A DNA stretch of 6,786 nt, from contig CAZRBN010000064.1 in assembly GCA_964598355.1 (NCBI GenBank), forward strand, positions 1 through 6,786, in the 5' to 3' direction. The translations under genes and the position numbers were made by a program. A model generated the notes under the pieces. It searched no databases. It was not told the origin of the DNA and saw only the letters and a program-made list of their open reading frames with translations. The number at the start of each line of letters is the position of its first letter. The stretch's first letter is position 1. This DNA is from DASQJJ01 sp964598355 (GTDB lineage Bacteria; Patescibacteriota; Microgenomatia; Levybacterales; UBA12049). Positions 1-5,221 of the stretch are shown here, piece after piece.

Positions 1-2
1 TA

Positions 3-254
3 AAAGACAGGTTTGATAACTTAGAACGAGGTTGGGATGGACAAAGAGAAGATCCAGAACGTGCAGAGCGAAATATAAGATTTAGTGAGTTGTACAAACC
101 AAAGTATAATGGAAAATCATTATATGAAGTTCAACGATCCATAGGAGAAAGAATTAGTCAGGAATTTTCATCAAAAATAAAGGGATATCAAGGTGACTCT
201 CCTCAATTACCGTTATATTTAAGAAAACGATTTATAGATAGAGTTACTGCATAA
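3..254 (+). CDS. C-terminal part of an unrecognised protein (5' end outside window)
   Basis: An open frame enters from the left edge and ends at TAA 252-254, giving 83 residues. It is hydrophilic and charged, rich in Arg, Glu and Lys, with a run N-I-R-F-S-E-L-Y-K-P-K-Y-N-G-K-S-L-Y-E-V near residues 24-43 and a basic tail ending R-F-I-D-R-V-T-A. No membrane segment or catalytic motif is visible and I do not recognise the family. The composition and codon use resemble the AT-rich genes downstream, so it is probably a real gene end and not a chance frame. It is separated from the next gene by 244 nt, so it is probably not in the same operon. Function unknown. Confidence 0.55.
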   Translation, partial: KDRFDNLERGWDGQREDPERAERNIRFSELYKPKYNGKSLYEVQRSIGERISQEFSSKIKGYQGDSPQLPLYLRKRFIDRVTA

Positions 255-457
255 ACTAACTATTCAGTATACATACATTTAGATCTCTGATTGATCTTAG
301 ATCCAGTAGGCTAGAAAAAGGTTCAAGTCTTCTTTCCCCAACAACTAGAATTATAGGTTTATTTTAAATTTTTTGAGCATTTCTTCTGCGATACATTCTC
401 TCTTAAACTTTTCTTAAATGTAAAATATTGGTTGTATACTTTGCACTCTTTTGCTTC

Positions 458-485
458 TTGCTTCCCTAAGATATAGTTATATAAT
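458..485 (+). promoter_or_regulatory. candidate promoter for the dcd-dcd-glycosyltransferase operon
   Basis: A perfect TATAAT lies at 480-485, 13 nt before the ATG at 499. A partial -35 (TTGCTT, 458-463) sits at a 16-nt spacing. Transcription would start near 491-493, leaving a leader of about 7 nt with no room for a Shine-Dalgarno sequence. The rest of the gap 255-457 is AT-rich. It holds another -10-like TATACT (435-440) and a weak GATCT...AGATC inverted repeat near 282-302, but nothing I can name. Such hexamers are common by chance in AT-rich DNA. Confidence 0.3.
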
Positions 486-498
486 AATTGCTAATTGT

Positions 499-1044
499 AT
501 GATATTAACAGGTGACCAAATTTCTAAAGAAGTTAAAGTTAAAAATATTTCTATCTACCCATTTAAGAACAGTTTTATTAATCCTAATAGCTATAATTAT
601 AGGTTAGGTGATTATTTGGTTGAGTTAGAAAGCGATCTTATTGATATAAAATCGGAGCATAGAACTAAAACAATTAAAATACCAAAGGAAGGCTATATCT
701 TACAACCTAAAAAACTTTATTTAGGATCAACCTATGAAAAGATTGGGAGTGATGCATATGTTCCTTCTTTAATAGGTAGATCGTCATTAGGCAGATTGGG
801 ACTTTTTTTGCAGATAACAGCAGACTTAGGACACATTGGAACAAAGCATAGTTGGACCTTAGAGTTAACTGTTGTGCAGCCTCTTATTGTCTATGCAAGA
901 ATGAGAATAGGACAGGTGTCATTCTGGAAGCCTGATGGATTGAATTTGTTAAAAGGAGAGAAATATCGAAACAAAGCTGACAGCTATGCTAATTATTCAA
1001 TGCCTCAAGTAAGCATGACTGAAAAGTTTGATATAAACGTATGA
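499..1044 (+). CDS. dcd: dCTP deaminase-like protein, copy 1 (keeps catalytic Glu, lacks the conserved Asp)
   Basis: This belongs to the Dcd/dUTPase fold family, whose trimeric cytosolic enzymes convert dCTP to dUTP and ammonia. The frame can extend back to a TTG at 451. I chose ATG 499 because the protein then begins M-I-L-T-G exactly like copy 2 and aligns with it without gaps. The product is 181 aa, close to the usual size. Residues 93-101 (G-R-S-S-L-G-R-L-G) form the signature loop. Ser95, Arg99 and Glu122 match E. coli Ser111, Arg115 and catalytic Glu138 at a constant offset of 16. The D-P-G-W-S-G turn of E. coli is H-I-G-T-K-H here (112-117), so the nucleotide-binding Asp128 equivalent is His112. 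Lys155 of the C-terminal K-Y motif is kept, but the tail after it is unlike normal Dcd. The gene overlaps copy 2 by 4 nt (ATGA), implying coupled translation. It may be an active deaminase with altered specificity, or a partner of copy 2. Family assignment is firm; activity is uncertain. Confidence 0.88.
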   Translation: MILTGDQISKEVKVKNISIYPFKNSFINPNSYNYRLGDYLVELESDLIDIKSEHRTKTIKIPKEGYILQPKKLYLGSTYEKIGSDAYVPSLIGRSSLGRLGLFLQITADLGHIGTKHSWTLELTVVQPLIVYARMRIGQVSFWKPDGLNLLKGEKYRNKADSYANYSMPQVSMTEKFDINV

Positions 1045-1562
1045 TTTTGACTGGACCAAGAATAGAAGAAGAAGTAAAAAAGAAAGCTATAGTTATTGAA
1101 CCTTTTTGTGAGGATCAAATTAATCCTAATTCCTATGATTTTAGGCTAGGTGATTATGTTAAGGTGTACAAAAATAAAATTCTCGATACTAAGCGACAAA
1201 ACGAAACAGAAATTATAAAAATCCCTCCAGAAGGATTAGAATTGCAGCCAGATAAGCTTTACTTAGGCTACACAATGGAGACAATTGGTAGTAACACATA
1301 CGTTCCAATATTAAGAGGCAAATCTTCGACAGGGAGAGTAGGGCTTTTTGTGCATATCACAGCAGATCTTATTGATATTGGCTCGTGCGGTCAGTTTACA
1401 CTCATGATGCATGCAGTACAGCCTGTCAAAATTTATCAAGGAATGAAAATTGGACAGGTTACTTTCTGGAAAGTTCTAGGCAAAGTAGTTCTCTATGAAG
1501 GCAAGTATCAAGGGAGTAAAGGACCAAGTGAGTCACAAGTTTATAAAGACTTTAAAAAATAA
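1041..1562 (+). CDS. dCTP deaminase-like protein, copy 2 (catalytic Glu replaced by Met)
   Basis: This 173-aa paralogue of the preceding gene aligns with it residue for residue through position 144, about 56% identical by hand count. The signature loop is G-K-S-S-T-G-R-V-G (93-101), with Ser95 and Arg99 conserved. The turn D-I-G-S-C-G (112-117) keeps the Asp and Gly that copy 1 lost. The position of catalytic Glu138 of E. coli Dcd is Met122 (ATG at 1404-1406, in F-T-L-M-M-H). A change from a Glu codon to ATG needs two substitutions, so a single sequencing error is unlikely. The C-terminus (K-Y-Q-G-S-K-G-P, then V-Y-K-D-F) resembles the lid tail of ordinary Dcd proteins, which copy 1 lacks. 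On its own it should not deaminate by the known mechanism. It could be a nucleotide-binding regulator or the second subunit of a mixed trimer. No Shine-Dalgarno precedes ATG 1041. Translation is probably coupled on both sides: ATGA with copy 1, TAATG with the glycosyltransferase. Confidence 0.85.
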   Translation: MILTGPRIEEEVKKKAIVIEPFCEDQINPNSYDFRLGDYVKVYKNKILDTKRQNETEIIKIPPEGLELQPDKLYLGYTMETIGSNTYVPILRGKSSTGRVGLFVHITADLIDIGSCGQFTLMMHAVQPVKIYQGMKIGQVTFWKVLGKVVLYEGKYQGSKGPSESQVYKDFKK

Positions 1563-2680
1563 TGAAAATTTTAACTGGCATAGATATTCCTTTTATTCCC
1601 TTTGGTGGTAGCCCCATTATTTGCAACGACTGGTATTCCAATCTCCCCAAAGATGTTGAAGTACGCTTCCTCACTCTTCCCCCTACAAATCCTGGATACA
1701 CGCATTGGTGGACAATGGATGATGTTGTTTTTTTAGCGGTAGAAAAGAAAAGAACGATAGAGGAATTTTCTGCGTATATAGAGAAGCTGAAAAAGGAATT
1801 AAAGAAGCACATTGAGTTGTATAAACCAGATGTTATTCATTGTCAACATTTGAATTTTGGTTTTTCTCGAGCTATAGCAGACCTTAAGTTATCAATACCT
1901 ACAATTGGTATCTGTCATGGAACGGATGTTCAAATTGCTAGTAAGTCAGATTTTTTTCTAAAGAATATGCAAGTGATTAGAGACAGTATGGATTTATTGG
2001 TTTTCCCCGCTCAAAAAATGGCAGATGATTATTTTCGTGTTGATCAGTGTGAGAAAGACTATACTGTTATTCCTCATGGAATACCTGACAAAGCATTCCT
2101 AAAAACTCGTAACAAGTCTCATGATTTCTCAAAAAATTATTTACGAGTTCTATATGCTGGAAGATTAACGAGTTATAAAGGTGCAGATATTGTTATCTCT
2201 GCAATGCAGTACTTAAAGAATGATAACGTACATTTAACGATTATTGGAAATGAAGATGAAGCTGGATATAAAGAAAAATTACATAAAATTGTTAATGAGC
2301 ATCATATAACCAATATTACTTTTCAGGATCAAGTGAAAAGAGAAAATTTATGGAAGTTAATGAACACGTACGATCTAATGGTATTTCCTTCAACGATTCT
2401 GGAAGCATTTTCATTGACAAGTATAGAAGCACAAGCAAGAGGATTAGCTGTAATGTATGCGAAAGCAGGTGGAATTGAAAATGCTGTATCAAACACAGGA
2501 ATTGTTGTTGAAAAAAACACACCTGAGGAATGGGCATGGAAAATAAAAGGGGTACTGAATGAGCCTAAAAAATTAGCTACATATGAAAAGTTAGGATACC
2601 GTAATGCAGAAAAACATAGAATTTCAAAAGTTCGTGATAAATATTTTGAAATTAGTCAAAGATTAATTAATCAAGATTGA
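1562..2680 (+). CDS. GT4-family (GT-B fold) glycosyltransferase
   Basis: This 372-aa protein has the two Rossmann-like halves of a GT-B retaining glycosyltransferase, which moves sugar from a nucleotide-sugar to an acceptor in the cytosol or at the membrane face. The N-terminal acceptor half opens M-K-I-L-T-G-I-D-I-P, has a Gly-Gly loop at 15-16, and continues through H-G-T-D (119-122) and I-P-H-G-I-P (170-175). The C-terminal donor half begins Y-A-G-R-L-T-S-Y-K-G (198-207), where Arg201 and Lys206 fit the diphosphate-contacting pair. It contains the E-x7-E motif as Glu281...Glu289 (E-A-F-S-L-T-S-I-E), typical of GT4. No membrane segment is visible. Length is normal. The start codon shares one base with the stop of Dcd copy 2 (TAATG), so it belongs to that operon. 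The 3' end runs 14 nt into the convergent phosphoesterase gene. Donor and acceptor cannot be read from the sequence; a cell-surface glycan or lipid is the usual role. Confidence 0.9.
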   Translation: MKILTGIDIPFIPFGGSPIICNDWYSNLPKDVEVRFLTLPPTNPGYTHWWTMDDVVFLAVEKKRTIEEFSAYIEKLKKELKKHIELYKPDVIHCQHLNFGFSRAIADLKLSIPTIGICHGTDVQIASKSDFFLKNMQVIRDSMDLLVFPAQKMADDYFRVDQCEKDYTVIPHGIPDKAFLKTRNKSHDFSKNYLRVLYAGRLTSYKGADIVISAMQYLKNDNVHLTIIGNEDEAGYKEKLHKIVNEHHITNITFQDQVKRENLWKLMNTYDLMVFPSTILEAFSLTSIEAQARGLAVMYAKAGGIENAVSNTGIVVEKNTPEEWAWKIKGVLNEPKKLATYEKLGYRNAEKHRISKVRDKYFEISQRLINQD

Positions 2681-3341
2681 GAGGAATTTCTTTATAAATT
2701 TTAAAATTTTGATCTAAGTCTTCTTTTATTGTAATGTAAAGAGAATCTACAATAATAGTTTTATATTCCATGAATAAAGACCTTAAATACTCAAGAACTC
2801 CTTCTCTATCCTCTTCTTTAAAAGGATTAAAGAGTGAGAAATGTGGCTTAAATTCATCAAAAATGTATGGACTATAAAATAGCTTTGTTTTATTAATCAT
2901 CTCTCTAGTCCAGGTATCCGTATTCCCTTTTTTCAGTTGCTCTAGGTAGAAAGAAGATATTCCTAATTTCTGTATTGAGCAAACAAGGAGAGTATGTAAA
3001 ACTATGAGGGATTCACTTGACCTATAACGGATTGCTGCTTGTGTAGGGTTTTTCTCCCAAAAATCTACATCTTTCAACTCAAGCTTATATTGATAATTTT
3101 TAGGTAAACAGGTTAATAACTCCTGAAGTGTTTTTTCAATCTCTCCTAATTGTTTTCCCTCTATTTCTACAACATCTGTAATGGTCATATGAAATCCGAA
3201 AGGCGAATTTATTTTTACCCATTTAGGATCAATTTCCTTTGGAAGAGGAAGAAAAGCTTCTTTTCTAATATCATAGCCAAGAAGAGAACTTCCAGTTTGG
3301 TAAATTTCTCCTTTTGGAATATAGAAGATACCGAATTTCAT
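2667..3341 (-). CDS. 2H phosphoesterase superfamily protein, DUF1045-like
   Basis: This 224-aa protein carries the two H-x-[T/S] motifs that define 2H phosphoesterases: His51-Met-Thr53 (in P-F-G-F-H-M-T-I) and His167-Phe-Ser169 (in K-P-H-F-S-L). The N-terminus, with G-S-S-L-L-G-Y-D (17-24) followed by P-F-G-F-H, resembles the DUF1045 branch often found beside C-P lyase (phn) genes. Members of the superfamily hydrolyse or form 2',3'-cyclic nucleotide phosphates and related cyclic phosphodiesters. No phn gene is visible here. No signal peptide or membrane segment is seen, so it is probably cytosolic. It is convergent with the glycosyltransferase (14-nt overlap) and divergent from the histidine phosphatase across 91 nt. 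The start M-K-F-G-I-F-Y-I is supported by the family-like first beta strand and by the promoter element just upstream. Substrate unknown. Confidence 0.8.
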   Translation of the reverse strand: MKFGIFYIPKGEIYQTGSSLLGYDIRKEAFLPLPKEIDPKWVKINSPFGFHMTITDVVEIEGKQLGEIEKTLQELLTCLPKNYQYKLELKDVDFWEKNPTQAAIRYRSSESLIVLHTLLVCSIQKLGISSFYLEQLKKGNTDTWTREMINKTKLFYSPYIFDEFKPHFSLFNPFKEEDREGVLEYLRSLFMEYKTIIVDSLYITIKEDLDQNFKIYKEIPLNLD

Positions 3342-3347
3342 ACCCCA

Positions 3348-3356
3348 ATTGTAACA
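3348..3356 (-). promoter_or_regulatory. extended -10 promoter of the 2H phosphoesterase gene, probably leaderless
   Basis: On the minus strand the sequence reads TGT-TACAAT, then six bases (TGGGGT), then the ATG. TG-N-TACAAT fits an extended -10 element. A start of transcription about 7 nt downstream would fall on the start codon. No -35 is recognisable. The GGGG lies only 1 nt from the ATG, too close to serve as a Shine-Dalgarno. Confidence 0.5.
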
Positions 3357-3424
3357 GGTTTACAAAATTATTACATAATTCCCATTCTAGAAAGAATTCC
3401 AGATAGTACTGTAATAGAAAGTTG

Positions 3425-3430
3425 TATAAT
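3425..3430 (+). promoter_or_regulatory. candidate -10 box before the histidine phosphatase gene
   Basis: A perfect TATAAT ends 2 nt before ATG 3433 and 8 nt before an in-frame GTG at 3439. If it is the real -10, transcription would begin near 3436-3438, inside the annotated start. The true start would then be the GTG (protein M-D-K-V-Y-F-I-S), again leaderless. There is no TG extension and no clear -35. Confidence 0.35.
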
Positions 3431-3432
3431 CT

Positions 3433-4008
3433 ATGTTGGTGGATAAAGTCTATTTTATATCACATCCAGAAGTTCTAGTTGATAAATCAGTCCCTGTTAC
3501 GCACTGGGATCTTTCTCCTAAAGGACTAGAACGTTTAGGGAAACTTCTTGAAAAGCCTTGGATTAATGATTTAAATTCTGTTTATTCGAGCAATGAGCAA
3601 AAAGCCATGACAGCAGCAAACAGAATTGCAGAGCGTCTTATTCTGCCTGTTACCTATATGGAAGAATTAGGAGAAATGGACAGGTCGTCAACGGGTTTTC
3701 TTGAGCCAACAGAATTTGAAGCAACTGCTGATGCTTTTTTTGCCAACCCAAATATTAGTATTCGTGGATGGGAAAGTGCCGTTGATGCACAGAAGAGAAT
3801 TCTTAGAACAGTTGAAGAGATTTTAAAAAAAAGCACTGATGGTCAAAATATTGCTATTGTTTCTCATGGGGGTGTGGGTTCTCTTTTAATTTCTCATTTG
3901 AAAGGAGTTCCTATTAGTCGATCAGAAGATCAACCAGGACAAGGTCATTATTTCGTTTTCGAGAAATCTACCAGAAGACTTGTTCATGCGTGGCAATCAA
4001 TTAGCTAA
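3433..4008 (+). CDS. histidine phosphatase superfamily protein with S-H-P in place of the R-H-G motif
   Basis: This 191-aa protein has the layout of a branch-1 histidine phosphatase (phosphoglycerate-mutase fold), which removes phosphate through a phosphohistidine. His11, in F-I-S-H-P-E-V, is the expected nucleophile. His145 in I-V-S-H-G-G-V is the distal conserved His. Acidic Glu81 (G-E-M-D-R-S) is a likely proton donor. The Arg before the nucleophile is Ser10. The second phosphate-binding Arg, in the S-S-x-x-x-R-A loop, is Lys57 (S-S-N-E-Q-K-A). From memory, a proteobacterial subfamily shares S-H-P-E-V and the strongly conserved middle (residues 79-103 and 111-122), so these changes are probably subfamily traits and not decay. 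Cytosolic, substrate unknown. The start may be GTG 3439 instead of ATG 3433. No Shine-Dalgarno is seen. The 3' end overlaps a possible minus-strand pseudogene by 12 nt. Confidence 0.82.
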   Translation: MLVDKVYFISHPEVLVDKSVPVTHWDLSPKGLERLGKLLEKPWINDLNSVYSSNEQKAMTAANRIAERLILPVTYMEELGEMDRSSTGFLEPTEFEATADAFFANPNISIRGWESAVDAQKRILRTVEEILKKSTDGQNIAIVSHGGVGSLLISHLKGVPISRSEDQPGQGHYFVFEKSTRRLVHAWQSIS

Positions 4009-4220
4009 AGTTTCCCTTCGAGAAGATATTTTTATTTGTTTCCACTCCTCTATTGACCCTTCTGTATCATATGCCGGGGCTTCTGTAATGGTTGAATGAG
4101 CAGTTCTTCATCAAAATTTGAATAATTCCAAAATTGAAATATAGATTTAACTAGTGGTTCAAAAAGTTCAAGATCTATCGCTCCCGCTCGACAGAAAAAA
4201 TCAGATTTAAATTCTTGCAT
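3997..4220 (-). pseudogene. small gene after the 298-aa gene, apparently frameshifted
   Basis: On the minus strand an ATG at 4220 opens a 56-aa frame, M-Q-E-F-K-S-D-F-F-C-R-A-G-A-I-D onward, stopping at TAG 4052-4050. It begins inside the last 14 nt of the 298-aa gene. In its second half protein-like sequence moves to another frame, which reads S-T-I-T-E-A-P-A-Y-D, then S-I-E-E-W-K-Q-I-K-I, then R-R-E-T-L-A-N, and stops at TGA 3999-3997. That stop lies 12 nt inside the convergent histidine phosphatase gene, much like the 14-nt convergent overlap at 2667-2680. Restoring one missing base near 4095-4105 would join the halves into a protein of about 74 aa. I do not recognise the family. The alternative is an intact 56-aa gene with a chance second frame. 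This accounts for the otherwise gene-free stretch 4009-4206, in which I see no terminator hairpin. Confidence 0.4.
4177..4220 (-). repeat. segment A of a two-copy related sequence (after the 298-aa gene)
   Basis: Read on the minus strand, ATG and nine bases lead into AAATCTG, then nine bases, GTCGAG, two bases and GGAGCGAT. Segment B (5174-5216) has the same blocks in the same order with one base fewer between the first two. The copies are about 1.0 kb apart in direct orientation and each lies at the 3' end of a minus-strand gene. Here it is the 5' end of the small frameshifted gene. Confidence 0.5.
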
Positions 4221-5103
4221 TTAACCTTGTGTTAAGTACTCCTGGATCTGTTTGATTGTCAATTACATTAAGAAGGTTTGTTTCTACAAACCTACCTCTT
4301 AATTCAGGCATTGTTACTTTCAGTTTTTGTAATCCTGTGCCAAAACAAACATCTTCTAGAGTTATTCCTTGTTGAGCTAACACTTCAACTTGTTTCCAGG
4401 AAAGAAACAAAAAAGTACGTTCGTAGTTAATTCCATCAGAATGGACAAGAACTAAAACATCATCATATCTTTCATCACCAATAGATTCATGAGTTCCCGT
4501 AGGAGAAATTGTTCGAACAAATGTGTTTCCCGCTCTAATTCCATTTGTAACTTTCCATTCTGGACTTTGTCGAATATTTCTTATTGCTGAAATGTTTAGC
4601 GTAACTCCATATTGACTAATAACGTTGACTGCTCCTCCATGCCCTAAGTCACCTATGTCAATATTTTCCAAATGCTGTATTGCAATATCCCCGCTTCCAT
4701 TGGGGTTAAGTCCAGCTGGAGGAATAAAAGATGGAAGAGTTACAGTAGCTGAGATATTTGTTCCTACACTTGTTTGCTCAGTTGAAGTTAAATAATGTAC
4801 ATGAAACATTACTTTTGCTGCTCTTGCCTGATCTGATGTTAATGGAGGTTGTTCTACTGCCATACCAGGTGTAATAGGTTTGTTTACAATTAAAAACCCT
4901 TGTCTTCTCATGACCCCTACGGTAGAACCATATTCTGTGCTATTTACTGTTCCTCCAAAGGCCAAGAGTTTCAGATCATCCCAGAGGGCGGTGCGAGGAA
5001 ATGTTGCTACACGACTAGCATTACGTTCTACAAAAGAATAAACAGCCTGCAGTTCTGGTGTTTTTGTACTAAGTACTTGATATGCTTGTTCTACCGTTTT
5101 CAT
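4207..5103 (-). CDS. hypothetical protein, 298 aa, family not recognised
   Basis: I cannot assign a family. The protein is soluble-looking, with no signal peptide, membrane helix, Cys cluster or nucleotide-binding motif. The N-terminal ~50 residues look helical (V-E-Q-A-Y-Q-V-L, then V-Y-S-F-V-E-R-N). Much of 55-235 alternates hydrophobic and polar residues as in beta strands, with Gly/Asn/Pro turns such as P-P-A-G-L-N-P-N-G-S-G-D (128-139) and G-D-L-G-H-G-G-A-V-N (151-160). A late segment F-L-F-L-S-W-K-Q-V-E-V-L (231-242) is strongly amphipathic. A single Cys lies at 253. The start is supported by an extended -10 seven bases upstream. The gene sits 118 nt after the carboxypeptidase gene on the same strand but has its own promoter. 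It overlaps the small gene downstream by 14 nt. Coherent codon use and length make it a real gene; its role is unknown. Confidence 0.7.
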   Translation of the reverse strand: MKTVEQAYQVLSTKTPELQAVYSFVERNASRVATFPRTALWDDLKLLAFGGTVNSTEYGSTVGVMRRQGFLIVNKPITPGMAVEQPPLTSDQARAAKVMFHVHYLTSTEQTSVGTNISATVTLPSFIPPAGLNPNGSGDIAIQHLENIDIGDLGHGGAVNVISQYGVTLNISAIRNIRQSPEWKVTNGIRAGNTFVRTISPTGTHESIGDERYDDVLVLVHSDGINYERTFLFLSWKQVEVLAQQGITLEDVCFGTGLQKLKVTMPELRGRFVETNLLNVIDNQTDPGVLNTRLNARI

Positions 5104-5110
5104 ATGAGGT

Positions 5111-5119
5111 ATTTTAACA
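5111..5119 (-). promoter_or_regulatory. extended -10 promoter of the 298-aa gene, probably leaderless
   Basis: The minus strand reads TGT-TAAAAT, then seven bases (ACCTCAT), then the ATG. This has the same architecture as the elements before the 2H phosphoesterase, the carboxypeptidase and obg. No -35 and no Shine-Dalgarno are seen. The rest of the gap between this gene and the carboxypeptidase gene holds segment B. Confidence 0.45.
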
Positions 5120-5173
5120 GAATAGACCTATAATTAAAAGTGCTGAGGATTCTGAAAGCTTACCAAAAAATTC

Positions 5174-5216
5174 ATCGCTCCTACTCGACCACATTAGCAG
5201 ATTTTTTGTTATCCAT
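5174..5216 (-). repeat. segment B of a two-copy related sequence (after the carboxypeptidase gene), possible gene remnant
   Basis: On the minus strand an ATG at 5216, five bases after the carboxypeptidase stop, opens M-D-N-K-K-S-A-N-V-V-E and stops after 11 residues. ATG, nine bases, AAATCTG, eight bases, GTCGAG, two bases, GGAGCGAT matches segment A block for block (21 shared bases in three blocks plus the ATG). Adding one base before the GTCGAG block would give R-V-G-A-M-N-F, resembling R-A-G-A-I-D-L in segment A. This fits a decayed paralogue of the small gene. Confidence 0.45.
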
Positions 5217-5221
5217 TTTGA

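Noticed and set aside
282..302. Terminator after the left-edge gene (GATCT...AGATC)
   Set aside because: The stem is only 5 bp, with no GC-rich core and no following T run.
451..498. N-terminal extension of Dcd copy 1 from a TTG start
   Set aside because: The 16 extra residues have no counterpart in copy 2 or in Dcd proteins, the candidate -10 lies within this stretch, and ATG 499 gives the shared M-I-L-T-G start.
499..1562. Dcd-type anti-phage defence system
   Set aside because: Defence dCTP deaminases usually carry other domains or partners. Here both copies are single-domain and one lacks the catalytic Glu. No toxin, nuclease or known defence neighbour is visible.
3150..3446. 98-aa plus-strand open frame
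   Set aside because: It lies mostly antisense to the well-supported 2H phosphoesterase and has low-complexity Phe/Tyr/Ile-rich content with no motif.
4177..5204. Integron attC or CRISPR repeats
   Set aside because: The two segments are not palindromic, lack the GTTRRRY/RYYYAAC ends of attC, and there are only two copies 1 kb apart. No integrase, Cas gene or spacer series is present.
5164..5208. Inverted repeat CAAAAAAT...ATTTTTTG as a terminator after the carboxypeptidase gene
   Set aside because: The stem is 8 bp, almost all A:T, with a 29-nt loop. It is too weak for an intrinsic terminator and plausible by chance in this composition.
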